Of a DNA stretch of 64,000 nt, positions 46,797 to 54,466 are shown piece by piece. The stretch is taken from assembly GCF_023168325.1 (NCBI RefSeq), contig NZ_AP025688.1, forward strand, positions 62,001 to 126,000, read 5' to 3'. The position numbers and the translations under genes are program-made. A model generated the notes under the pieces. The model searched no databases and was not told the DNA's origin. It worked only from the letters and a program-made list of their open reading frames with translations. This DNA comes from Tsukamurella sp. PLM1. Lineage in GTDB: Bacteria > Actinomycetota > Actinomycetes > Mycobacteriales > Mycobacteriaceae. Position 1 is the first letter of the stretch; every line of letters starts with the position of its first letter.

Positions 46797-47576
46797 TCAC
46801 CCCAGCCAACCCAGGTGCGGGCGCAGCAGGGCGTACCCGACGAAGGCCACCACGTCGATGAGGAAATGCGCGATCACCAGCGGCCACAGCCGCCGCCACC
46901 GCTCGTAGGCGGCGCCGAAGACCACGCCCATCACCAGGTTCCCCAGGCCGGCCCCGAACCCCTGATACAGGTGATACGAACCGCGCAGCACCGCCGACGA
47001 GGCCACCCGCCCCACGCGGCCCACGCCCAGCCGCTGCAGCCGGGTCATGAAGTAGCCCACGACCACGACCTCCTCGGCCACGGCGTTCCCGGCCGCGAGC
47101 AGGATGTAGGCGAGGATCCGCCACCACTGCGTGTCGCCGGACGCGGGCACCAGGTTCGCGGTCATCCCCAGCGCGCGCCCCACCAGGTACAGGGCGAGGC
47201 CCGGCAGCCCGATCAGCGCGGCCAGTCCGGTGCCGAGGCCGATGTCGCGCAGTACCTCCCGGCGCGGGCGGCGCAGCGCGAACCCGATGTCGGCGAACCC
47301 GATGCCGGACCGAGCCAGCAGGTACAGCGCGAGCGCGGCCCACCCGAACAGCTGCACCGCGCCGAGGCACTGCAGGAGGAAGTCGACGACGGCGTGGGGG
47401 CTCCGGACGGGGTTGAGGGTCACCGTCGTATCGCGCACCCCGGGCCCGAGCTGGTAGCCGATCAACCGCACCAGCGAATACAGCCCCGACCAGGCGAAAG
47501 TGACCGTCAACACCACCGCGATCTCGGCGCGCAGCAGGCGGCGCTCGCGCGGCGCGAGGGGCTCGGGGGCGGTCAC
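46797..47576 (-). CDS. CPBP family intramembrane metalloprotease (ABI family)
   Basis: A protein of 259 aa from ATG 47576. Seven to eight hydrophobic segments are present. The abortive-infection/CAAX motifs are AVAEEVVVVGYFMTRLQRLG (motif 1, EE), SYHLYQGFGAGLGNLVMGV (motif 2, with His) and LVIAHFLIDVVAFVG (motif 4, HFxxD). Members cleave membrane proteins or prenylated peptides, and some confer bacteriocin immunity. The gene is alone on this strand and divergent from the NCS2 permease, with a 63-bp gap. Substrate unknown. Confidence 0.85.
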   Translation of the reverse strand: MTAPEPLAPRERRLLRAEIAVVLTVTFAWSGLYSLVRLIGYQLGPGVRDTTVTLNPVRSPHAVVDFLLQCLGAVQLFGWAALALYLLARSGIGFADIGFALRRPRREVLRDIGLGTGLAALIGLPGLALYLVGRALGMTANLVPASGDTQWWRILAYILLAAGNAVAEEVVVVGYFMTRLQRLGVGRVGRVASSAVLRGSYHLYQGFGAGLGNLVMGVVFGAAYERWRRLWPLVIAHFLIDVVAFVGYALLRPHLGWLG

Positions 47577-47639
47577 CGGGACACCCTATCGGGACGCCGA
47601 TACGATTGCCCGGTCCTGCAGCGAGTGAAGGGTCCCGAC

Positions 47640-49100
47640 GTGTCCGCTCCCACCGAGCCCCAGCTGGGGCCCATCGACCGGTACTTCCGCATCTCCGAAC
47701 GCGGCTCGACGGTGCCGCGCGAACTCCGCGGCGGCCTGGTCACCTTCTTCACGATGGCCTACATCGTGGTGCTGAACCCGATCATCATCGGCGGTGTCGT
47801 CGGCAACTCGAAGAACGTGGACGTGCTCGGCAACGTCCTGCCCACCGCCCAGGTAGCGGCGGTCACGGCGCTCGCCGCAGGCGTCATGTGCATCGTGTTC
47901 GGCGCGATCGTCAATTACCCGTTCGGCATCGCCGCCGGCCTCGGCGTGAACAGCCTGCTGGCCGTGTCCGTCGCGCCGCAGGTCACGTGGCCCGAGGCGA
48001 TGGGCCTCGTGGTGATCGACGGCATCATCATCGTGATCCTGGGCGTCACCGGCTTCCGCACCGCGGTCTTCCGCGCCATCCCCGCCGAGCTCAAGGCCGC
48101 GATCGCCGCGGGCATCGGCGCGTTCATCGCTTTCATCGGATTCGTCGACGCGGGCTTCGTCCGGCGCATCCCGGACGCCGCGGGGACGACGGTGCCGGTC
48201 GGCCTCGGCATCGGCAACTCCGTCGCGGCCTGGCCGACGGCGGTGTTCGTGTTCGGCGTGCTGCTCATCGGGATCCTGGTGGTGCGCAGGGTGCCGGGCG
48301 CGATCCTGCTGGGCATCGTCATCACTACGATCGTCGCCCTCATCGTGCAGAAGGTGGCCGGCCTGGGCCCGTCGTTCAAGGACCCGCACGGCTGGAGCCT
48401 GAACATCCCCGAGCTCCCGTCGTCGCTCGGCGGCCTGCCCGACCTGTCGCTGGTGGGCGAGGTGGACGTGTTCGGCGCGTTCACCCGGATCGGCGTGCTC
48501 GCGGCGTCGGTGCTGGTGTTCGCGCTGGTGCTGTCGAACTTCTTCGACGCCATGGGCACGATCACGGGCCTGACCAAGGAGGCGGACCTCATGCGCGAGG
48601 ACGGCTCGGTGCCGAACATCGGCAAGGCGCTCACCGTCGAGGGCGTGGGCGCGATCGTGGGCGGCGGCGCGTCGGCGTCGTCGAACACGGTGTTCGTGGA
48701 GTCCGCCTCGGGCATCGCGGAGGGCGCGCGCACGGGCCTGGCGAACATCGTGACCGGCGTGCTGTTCCTCGCCGCGATGTTCTTCACCCCGCTCTACGAG
48801 ATGGTGCCGTCCGAGGCCGCGGCGCCGGCGCTGGTGATCGTGGGCGCCATGATGATCGGCCAGCTCAAGGACATCGACTGGTCTCGCTTCGACATCGCCC
48901 TGCCCGTGTTCCTCACGGTGGTCGCGATGCCGTTCACCTACTCCATCGCCAACGGCATCGGTATCGGCTTCATCACCTGGGTGATCATGGCCGTCGCGCG
49001 CGGCAAGGCACGGTCGATCCACCCGCTGCTGTGGATCGTGGCCGCGCTGTTCGCGGTGTACTTCGCCAAGGAGCCGATCGAGGTCCTGTTCGGGCTCTGA
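47640..49100 (+). CDS. NCS2 family purine permease (AzgA/GhxP type)
   Basis: A protein of 486 aa from GTG 47640, with GAAGGG upstream. About twelve hydrophobic segments. Family motifs: EVRGGLVTFFTMAYIVVLNP-like start (ELRGGLVTFFTMAYIVVLNP), YPFGIAAGLGVNSLLAV in helix 3, FIGFVDAGFVRR, LSNFFDAMGTITGLTKEADL in helix 8 and GGGASASSNTVFVESASGIA in helix 10. These are typical of AzgA-like transporters of adenine, guanine and hypoxanthine with protons. Together with the deoD-type phosphorylase farther on, this suggests purine salvage. Confidence 0.9.
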   Translation: MSAPTEPQLGPIDRYFRISERGSTVPRELRGGLVTFFTMAYIVVLNPIIIGGVVGNSKNVDVLGNVLPTAQVAAVTALAAGVMCIVFGAIVNYPFGIAAGLGVNSLLAVSVAPQVTWPEAMGLVVIDGIIIVILGVTGFRTAVFRAIPAELKAAIAAGIGAFIAFIGFVDAGFVRRIPDAAGTTVPVGLGIGNSVAAWPTAVFVFGVLLIGILVVRRVPGAILLGIVITTIVALIVQKVAGLGPSFKDPHGWSLNIPELPSSLGGLPDLSLVGEVDVFGAFTRIGVLAASVLVFALVLSNFFDAMGTITGLTKEADLMREDGSVPNIGKALTVEGVGAIVGGGASASSNTVFVESASGIAEGARTGLANIVTGVLFLAAMFFTPLYEMVPSEAAAPALVIVGAMMIGQLKDIDWSRFDIALPVFLTVVAMPFTYSIANGIGIGFITWVIMAVARGKARSIHPLLWIVAALFAVYFAKEPIEVLFGL

Positions 49101-49139
49101 CCTGCGGTCACACAGCCCGACGGTGCCGTCGCCGCGCCG

Positions 49140-49808
49140 TTATTCGGCGGTGCCGTCCGGCCCGTCGGACGTACGGCGCTCGCCCTTCGCGGCGGCCTTC
49201 TCCGCCTTGGCGGCCTCCTTGGCCTCGGCCTTGGCCTGCTTGACGGCGGCCTTGTCGGCGGCCTTCTGCAGCTTGCGCTCGGCGCGGCGCTTGCCGTAGA
49301 TCTTCAGCGCCACCGGGATCGCGAGGGCGAGGGCCAGGCCGATGATCGCGCCCCACATGGTGGCGCCGCGGAACATCGGGGCGTCCACGTTCATCACGTC
49401 GCGCCCCGCGCGGGCAGCGCCGCTGATGCCCATGGCGACGCTGGCGGTCAGCAGGTTCGGCACCGAGACGAGCACGGCCAGGACGCCCGCGCCCGCAGCC
49501 AGCCGCGGCGACGAGCGGATCCGGCGCACGGCGAAGTAGAGCAGCAGCAGCGGCACCGTGGTGCAGATGATGCCGAAGGCCAGGCCCAGCCCGGTGCCGG
49601 TCGCGATGCTCTTGCCCACCCAGCGGCCCACGGTGTTCGCCCACCAGCGGGGGATGAACGCCGCGGCGATGAAGTAGACGATCACGGCCAGCACCGCGAT
49701 GCCGGCCCAGATCGCCGCCTGGCGCACGCCCTTCTTGGCCATCTCGCCGGCACGCTCGCCGACGGGCCGCTTCTCGGTCGGGACGGGATCGGGTGCCGGG
49801 GTGTTCAT
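49140..49808 (-). CDS. Hypothetical membrane protein with Lys/Ala-rich tail
   Basis: A protein of 222 aa from ATG 49808. Four helices are visible (AAIWAGIAVLAVIVYFIAAA, GLAFGIICTTVPLLLLYFAV, LAAGAGVLAVLVSVPNLLTA, GAIIGLALALAIPVALKIYG), followed by a C-terminal coiled-coil-like region of repeated AAKAEKAAAKG type. The tail resembles those of DUF6474-like and permease accessory proteins in the same group of organisms. I do not recognise a named family. It converges on the NCS2 gene and is divergent from the TetR gene. Confidence 0.65.
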   Translation of the reverse strand: MNTPAPDPVPTEKRPVGERAGEMAKKGVRQAAIWAGIAVLAVIVYFIAAAFIPRWWANTVGRWVGKSIATGTGLGLAFGIICTTVPLLLLYFAVRRIRSSPRLAAGAGVLAVLVSVPNLLTASVAMGISGAARAGRDVMNVDAPMFRGATMWGAIIGLALALAIPVALKIYGKRRAERKLQKAADKAAVKQAKAEAKEAAKAEKAAAKGERRTSDGPDGTAE

Positions 49809-49845
49809 GCCGCCAATCTAGCGGCTCGTGTGCATCCGCACCTGA

Positions 49846-49873
49846 TGTACGATTGTACATGTACAGACGTACA
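49846..49873. promoter_or_regulatory. Long palindromic operator upstream of TetR/DHA2 pump operon
   Basis: Two 14-bp halves, TGTACGATTGTACA (49846-49859) and TGTACAGACGTACA (49860-49873), are near-perfect inverted copies, and each half is itself close to palindromic. The site ends 13 bp before the TetR start codon and overlaps the expected promoter, so autorepression of the regulator-pump operon is likely. It may also affect the divergent membrane protein gene. Confidence 0.75.
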
Positions 49874-49886
49874 TTTTGGAGGCGAC

Positions 49887-50438
49887 ATGACCGAACAGAT
49901 CCGCAGGCGCGATCCGGAGCGCCGCCGGCGCGAGATCGTCGACGGTGCCGTCGCGATCGTCCTGGAGCAGGGGCCGGACGCGCTGACCCACCGCAAGGTG
50001 GCGGCCCGCGCAGGGGTGCCGCTGGGCTCGACGACGCAGTACTTCGCCACCCTCGAGGACCTGCGCGCCGCGGCTCTGCGCACGATCCTCGATGAGACCG
50101 ACGCCTGGCTCGCGGAGCTGGAGGAACGGTTCGTGGCCGAGGGGGCGTCGCCGTCGGCCTACGCGGCCGCGCTGCACCGCTACCTGAGCGATCCGCAGCT
50201 GGTGCGGGGCGACTTCGCGCTGACGTGCGCGGCGCCGTCGAGCCCGGAGTTACTGGAGCTGAGCCGGGCGTGGACCGCGAGCCTCGTGGGAGTGCTTTCG
50301 AAGTACACCGCGCGGGCCGCCGCCGAGGCGGTCGCGGTGTACACCGACGGCGCCGCCATGCATGCGGTGATCCAGGGGCGCGCACCGGAACTCGACTCCG
50401 TCGAGCGGGCCGTCGCGGCGCTGTGGGGACTGCGGTGA
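49887..50438 (+). CDS. TetR family regulator of a drug pump
   Basis: A protein of 183 aa from ATG 49887 with GGAGG 6 nt upstream. HTH: RRRREIVDGAVAIVLEQGPD, then LTHRKVAARAGVPLGSTTQY and FATLEDLR. The C-terminal domain contains LRTILDETDAWLAELEER and DFALTCAAPSSPELL, similar to TetR proteins of the Rv0302/YxaF kind that sense lipophilic compounds. Its stop overlaps the pump start by 4 nt. The long TGTACA palindrome upstream is its probable operator. Confidence 0.85.
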   Translation: MTEQIRRRDPERRRREIVDGAVAIVLEQGPDALTHRKVAARAGVPLGSTTQYFATLEDLRAAALRTILDETDAWLAELEERFVAEGASPSAYAAALHRYLSDPQLVRGDFALTCAAPSSPELLELSRAWTASLVGVLSKYTARAAAEAVAVYTDGAAMHAVIQGRAPELDSVERAVAALWGLR

Positions 50439-51958
50439 CCGCCGTGACGGCGGGGCCGTCGTTCGCGCGGCGGTGGGCGTCGGCGGCGGTGCTCTCGATC
50501 AGCCTGCTGGTGATCACGGTGGACCTGACGATCCTCAACATCGCCATCCCGGATCTGGCCGCCGACATCAGGCCCTCTGCGGCCCAGCAACTCTGGATCA
50601 TCGACGCGTACTCGCTGGTGCTGGCCGGCCTGCTGGTGTCGACTGCGTCGCTGGGGGATCGGTTCGGCCGCAAGAAGATGCTGCTCCTGGGCTACGCGGT
50701 GTTCGGGATCGCCTCCGCGCTGGTACTGGTCGCGGACTCGCCCGGACAGGTGATCGCGCTGCGCGCGCTGCTCGGCGTGGGCGGAGCGATGATCATGCCG
50801 ACCACCCTGTCGCTGTTGCGCGTGATCTTCACCGACCCGGCGGAGCGGGCGAAGGCGCTGGGGCTCTGGGCCGCGGTGGCGGGCGTCGGGGCCGCGGTCG
50901 GACCGATCGCCGGTGGCGTGCTGCTGGAGCACTTCTCTTGGCGGGCGGCGTTCCTGGTGAACGTGCCGTTCATGGCGGCGGTGCTGATCGCGGGCTTGGC
51001 GATCCTGCCGGAGTCCACGGTGGATTCACCGGGGCGCTGGGACGGGTTCGGCGCGGGCATGTCGATCGCGGGCATGGTGGCGCTGGTGTGGTCGATCAAG
51101 CGGTTCGCGAAGGACCACACACTGGCGTCGGCGCCCGCCCTGATCGCGCTCGCGGTCGCGGTGATCGTGCTGGCGGCGTTCGTGTTCCGCTCGCTGCGCC
51201 GGTCCGACCCGCTCTTGGACGTGCGACTGTTCCGGCGGCGGCAGTTCAGCGCCGCGATCGTGGCCGCGCTGGGCGTGATGTTCGCGATGGCCGCGGCGCT
51301 GCTGCTGCTCGCGCAGTGGATGCAGCTGGTGCAGGGCTACGAGCCGATCGAGACCGGCGTCCGGCTGCTGCCGGTGGCGATCACCGCCACGCTCGCCTCG
51401 ATCGCGGCGCCGTGGCTCGCCGGCGTGACGAGCGCGCGCATCGTGCTGTCCGGCGGGCTGGTGGTGGCCGGGATCGGGATGATCCTGATCGACGCCTCGG
51501 GCCCGCTGAACTACGCGACCCTGGTGGCGCCGCTGGCGTTCGTGGGCGCGGGCATGGGCGCGATGACCGTGGCCTCGGCGATGATCATGTCGGGCACGCC
51601 GGAGGAGAAGGCGGGCAATGCCGCCGCCCTCGAGGAGACGTCGTACGACCTCGGGAACGTGCTGGGCGTCGCCGTCCTCGGCAGCGTGGCCGCGATGTTG
51701 TACACCGCGGACGCCGACTTCGGGTCCGTCCCGGGCATCGATCCGGCGACGGCGGAGGCTGCGGGCGAGTCGCTGGGCGCGGCGATGGCCATCGCGCAGC
51801 AGACGGGCTCGGGCGCGCTGGCGGAGCACGCGGCGGCGGGTTTCACTGCATCGCTGCAGACCACCGGCCTCGTGGGCGGCGTGCTTCTGCTGCTCGTGGC
51901 CGCCGGCGTGTACGCGTTGACGCCCAAGGACACCGACATCACGCAGCAGGCGCACTGA
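50435..51958 (+). CDS. MFS drug efflux transporter, DHA2 (EmrB/QacA) family
   Basis: A protein of 507 aa from GTG 50435. Fourteen hydrophobic segments fit the DHA2 family. Motif A variants occur at STASLGDRFGRKKMLLLGYA (loop 2-3), motif B at ALRALLGVGGAMIMPTTLSL and motif C at GVGAAVGPIAGGVLLEHFSW, all typical of proton-driven drug export. LDLTILNIAIPDLA-type helix 1 is present as VDLTILNIAIPDLA. Coupled to the TetR gene upstream, it should be induced by the compounds it exports. Confidence 0.92.
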   Translation: MTAVTAGPSFARRWASAAVLSISLLVITVDLTILNIAIPDLAADIRPSAAQQLWIIDAYSLVLAGLLVSTASLGDRFGRKKMLLLGYAVFGIASALVLVADSPGQVIALRALLGVGGAMIMPTTLSLLRVIFTDPAERAKALGLWAAVAGVGAAVGPIAGGVLLEHFSWRAAFLVNVPFMAAVLIAGLAILPESTVDSPGRWDGFGAGMSIAGMVALVWSIKRFAKDHTLASAPALIALAVAVIVLAAFVFRSLRRSDPLLDVRLFRRRQFSAAIVAALGVMFAMAAALLLLAQWMQLVQGYEPIETGVRLLPVAITATLASIAAPWLAGVTSARIVLSGGLVVAGIGMILIDASGPLNYATLVAPLAFVGAGMGAMTVASAMIMSGTPEEKAGNAAALEETSYDLGNVLGVAVLGSVAAMLYTADADFGSVPGIDPATAEAAGESLGAAMAIAQQTGSGALAEHAAAGFTASLQTTGLVGGVLLLLVAAGVYALTPKDTDITQQAH

Positions 51959-51964
51959 GGCCCG

Positions 51965-52041
51965 CGCTCACGATGTCGGGTCCTGGTGCGTCGGAGGTGC
52001 GTGGCACACTTCCGAAGCGGTGGAACCCGACATCGTGAGCG
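51965..52041. repeat. Perfect 17-bp inverted repeat with inner hairpin
   Basis: Arms CGCTCACGATGTCGGGT (51965-51981) and its exact complement (52025-52041). The 43-nt interior has a 9-bp hairpin TCGGAGGTG / CACTTCCGA with one G-T pair. A further arm copy ACCCGACATCGTGA occurs at 52169-52182. It lies between convergent genes, so it can act as a terminator, but the length and the extra copy are unusual. Confidence 0.65.
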
Positions 52042-52144
52042 GCTTGCGTCGCGGTGCGCGGTGGCGATGGGTGCGGACGATGTGCATGATCTCCGCGAAC
52101 ACGGTGTTCCAGCGGAACATCACGTCGTCGTAGTCGAACCGCAA
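51968..52144 (-). pseudogene. Probable C-terminal remnant of a DUF559/AbiEi-like protein
   Basis: On the minus strand a 58-codon frame reads RFDYDDVMFRWNTVFAEIMH, then a basic segment RTHRHRAPRRK, and stops at 51968. The segment RFDYDDVMFRW...VFAEIM resembles the end of DUF559 (Vsr-like endonuclease fold) proteins of actinobacteria, where a VIRFTYDDV strand closes the domain. A stop codon immediately upstream and no start suggest a truncated relic. Its end coincides with the inverted repeat. Confidence 0.4.
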
Positions 52145-52187
52145 TCAGCGCACACGTACCACCCCGACACCCGACATCGTGAAGAGG

Positions 52188-52922
52188 TCAGCTTGCGCGC
52201 AGGCCGTTGAGGAACGGGCAGCCCAGCAGGATGCGGATACCGCGCTGCAGGGCGGCCATGTCGTCCGCGGGCTGGGCGAAGTTCAGCCGCACGTCCACGT
52301 CGGAGAGCTCGTGATGCTCGGCGCGCAGGCGGATGCCGAAGCGGTCGATGCCCAGCAGCCGGATCCGGTGATTGCGGAGCTTGCCGGGCAGGCGGCGGGC
52401 CAGTTGGCCCACCATCTCGGGGTGCCCGGTCTCCACGTGCGCGAGCCACGCGGATTCGTAGCCGGCGAACGGGTCCGGCTCGGCTGCAGCCAGCTGATCG
52501 CCCGTCACCGACGACGCGCCGGCGGTGTCCGCCAGCACGGCCGACTCGATCGGCATGGTCAGCAGGCGCGAGCCGTTGCCCACGTCGAGCAGCTCCTCAA
52601 GCGGGTTCTCGATCGCGACACGCGCGGCGAGCGCGGCACCGTCGGCGACCTCGGACAGGCGGCCGGACAGCCAGACGAGCGAGCGCATCCGCTCGCGCAA
52701 CGGCAGCGGCGAGATGTCGTTGATCTCGACCATGGCGCGGGTGCCCTCGAGCCACGGCGCGTCGTCGGGGATCGCCACCACGAGCCGGTCGCCCAGCATG
52801 TGATGCAGCGCGACGGTGATGGGCTCGTACCCGTCGGCCACGAGGACCGCGGCGTGCGGAACGGCGGCGACGGTGCGGACGCGCTCGGCCGGGGTCGGCT
52901 CGGCGATGGTGGGGGCGCTCAT
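52188..52922 (-). CDS. DUF2470 domain protein, iron-regulated (Rv3839-like)
   Basis: A protein of 244 aa from ATG 52922. It has an N-terminal region with AERVRTVAAVPHAAVLVADG and HHMLGDRLVVAIPDDA, and a C-terminal DUF2470 part (HVETGHPEMVGQLARRLPGK, then LLGIDRFGIRLRA). DUF2470 is the C-terminal domain of HugZ/HutZ-type haem oxygenases. The gene order next to pheA matches Rv3839, which is iron-repressed in M. tuberculosis. An IdeR-type box 37 bp upstream supports the same control here. A role in haem-iron use is likely but not proven. Confidence 0.8.
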   Translation of the reverse strand: MSAPTIAEPTPAERVRTVAAVPHAAVLVADGYEPITVALHHMLGDRLVVAIPDDAPWLEGTRAMVEINDISPLPLRERMRSLVWLSGRLSEVADGAALAARVAIENPLEELLDVGNGSRLLTMPIESAVLADTAGASSVTGDQLAAAEPDPFAGYESAWLAHVETGHPEMVGQLARRLPGKLRNHRIRLLGIDRFGIRLRAEHHELSDVDVRLNFAQPADDMAALQRGIRILLGCPFLNGLRAS

Positions 52923-52958
52923 GACGACTCCTCTCGCTTCGGTGGATCAGATCGCTAT

Positions 52959-52977
52959 GAAGGTAACCCTAACCTAA
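52959..52977. promoter_or_regulatory. IdeR/DtxR iron box between divergent genes
   Basis: On the minus strand the 19-mer TTAGGTTAGGGTTACCTTC matches the IdeR consensus TTAGGTTAGSCTAACCTAA at 14 positions, including the complete left half. It is 37 bp from the DUF2470 start and 40 bp from the start of the hypothetical gene on the other strand. Confidence 0.8.
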
Positions 52978-53016
52978 TGGGGCGAGCAAGTCCGGGCAAG
53001 GGTTATCGTCAAGGTG

Positions 53017-53412
53017 ATGGCGATCGAACTGGAGCTGCTCGCGCCCCCGCGCGAGCCGATGTCCCTGGTCGACGGGCTGGCGATTGCGGCACCGTCGGGC
53101 CTGGCGAGCTGCACGTACGAGCCGGGCGCCCCCACCGCGCTCGCGGAGTTCCTGGTGCACGGCGTGCACGCCGAGGGGCCGGGCTTCGAGGTGGCCGCCG
53201 CCGATGCCGACGGTGCCGTGGCCGTGCTGTGCGCGGTGGTCGCCGCGCTCACGGGCGACGACATCCCCGGCGCGCTCGCCGCGCCCGACGAGCAGCGGCT
53301 GGCCGCACTCAACCCGATGGCGCAGGACGCCGTGCGGGAGCGCCTGCGGCACGTCGTGGTGCCGGATCCACAGGCCGTCACCGACCGCCTGCGCGCGCTC
53401 GGCCTGAACTAA
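53017..53412 (+). CDS. Hypothetical protein, possibly iron-regulated
   Basis: A protein of 131 aa from ATG 53017 (GTG 53014 is possible). It is acidic and Ala-rich, with AIELELLAPPREPMSLVDGL, FLVHGVHAEGPGFEVAAADA, VLCAVVAALTGDDIPGALAA and a C-terminal DRLRALGLN. No signal peptide or helix of membrane length is present. I do not recognise a family. It is divergent from the DUF2470 gene and shares the IdeR box, so it may respond to iron. Its end overlaps the convergent membrane protein gene by 4 nt. Confidence 0.6.
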   Translation: MAIELELLAPPREPMSLVDGLAIAAPSGLASCTYEPGAPTALAEFLVHGVHAEGPGFEVAAADADGAVAVLCAVVAALTGDDIPGALAAPDEQRLAALNPMAQDAVRERLRHVVVPDPQAVTDRLRALGLN

Positions 53413-54380
53413 GAGACCTGCTCGCCGGGCACGGTCCACGCCGTCCGGCACACCTCGACCGTGGGCGACAGGCTGCCGCGGTCGAACCAGCTGCGCGCTG
53501 TCGCGGGCTTGAGACGGACGTCGGGCGCGTTGACGGGGACCGTCCACACCCCGGCCTGCTCCGAGGCCTGCGCGAGGTCGGCGGCGGTGATGCCGTGGTC
53601 GACGAGGCGGTGCATCGTTGCGCCCGCGAGGCACAGGGTCTGGACGTGGGCGCGGCGGCGGTACTCGTTCGCCAGGGGCGTGGACTCGCCGGTCGCGAGG
53701 ATCAGGGCGCGCACGTCGGCGCTCTGGCCGGACGCGGACTCGACGTGGTCGGCGACCGCGAGCGAGAGCCACTGCAGCAGCACCGCGGCCTGGTTGCCGG
53801 CGCCGGCGATCGCCGCGTCGGCGTTGAGATACGTGTTCTCCCCGCAGGTTCCGTACGACGAGACGCGGCCGCGGGAGAAACAGGTGGTGCCGGGCGGCAC
53901 ACCGTCGGGCGTGCTGAACGCCTCTACGCGGCTCGGGCGCGCGCCCCACGCCGCCTCGAGGCAGACGGTGCCGGCCGTCGCGAACGCCTGCACGGCGTCG
54001 CGGTTCGTGGCCAGCGGCGGCAGCGCGCAGGTGGGTGGCGACGTGAGCTGCACGGCGAACATCGCGTTGCCCGTCACCTGCGCGACGCTCGGCGGCGCGG
54101 GCGGCGTGGCCGACGTGCCCAGGATCGGCGAGGCGAACCGGGACGCGTCCGGCTTGGAGACCGCGGCCCAGCCGACGGCACCCGCGATCAGCGCGACGGC
54201 CACGACGAGCGTGATCCAGCCCGCGCGGCCCAGTCGTCGAGGACCGCGGGCGGCGCCCGCGCCGGAGCGGGCGCCGGCGTAGGGGCTGCCGGTGGGGAGC
54301 CGGTTCGACCGCCACGGGTTCGGCCCCGTGGGCGGCGGACCTGCGCTGATGCGGTCCAGCGGATTCTCGTCCTGCGTCAC
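53409..54380 (-). CDS. Membrane-anchored extracytoplasmic protein, possible degenerate metallopeptidase
   Basis: A protein of 323 aa from GTG 54380 with GGCAGG upstream. A Pro/Arg-rich tail of about 45 aa precedes one helix (GWITLVVAVALIAGAVGWAA), then a long exported domain with six or so Cys (PTCALPPL, VCLEAAW, TCFSRG, TCGENTYL, TLCLAGA, EVCRTAW) likely paired as disulfides. The segment LQWLSLAVADHVESASGQSA sits where YpfJ-like neutral zinc peptidases have their HEYGH helix, but no zinc motif remains. The resemblance is weak. It is divergent from pheA. Confidence 0.55.
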   Translation of the reverse strand: MTQDENPLDRISAGPPPTGPNPWRSNRLPTGSPYAGARSGAGAARGPRRLGRAGWITLVVAVALIAGAVGWAAVSKPDASRFASPILGTSATPPAPPSVAQVTGNAMFAVQLTSPPTCALPPLATNRDAVQAFATAGTVCLEAAWGARPSRVEAFSTPDGVPPGTTCFSRGRVSSYGTCGENTYLNADAAIAGAGNQAAVLLQWLSLAVADHVESASGQSADVRALILATGESTPLANEYRRRAHVQTLCLAGATMHRLVDHGITAADLAQASEQAGVWTVPVNAPDVRLKPATARSWFDRGSLSPTVEVCRTAWTVPGEQVS

Positions 54381-54454
54381 CCTGCCCCCCTTAGTGAAAT
54401 TTCGACATGATGATACTGAATCGTGGTGTGGACGCCTCCCCAAGGCGGCACGGT

Positions 54455-54460
54455 TAGGCT
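54455..54460 (+). promoter_or_regulatory. -10 box for leaderless pheA transcript
   Basis: TAGGCT ends 6 nt before GTG 54467, the same spacing as at the DUF2752 gene. It supports GTG 54467 as the start. Confidence 0.55.
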
Positions 54461-54466
54461 CGTGTC

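Noticed and set aside
46797..47576. CPBP/ABI protease as part of a phage-defence island
   Set aside because: The gene stands alone between housekeeping genes and no other defence gene is adjacent, so the name abortive infection family is not evidence of defence here.
47586..49022. Long open frame antisense to the NCS2 permease
   Set aside because: Composition is Asp/His/Arg-rich and low in information. The sense strand encodes a complete permease.
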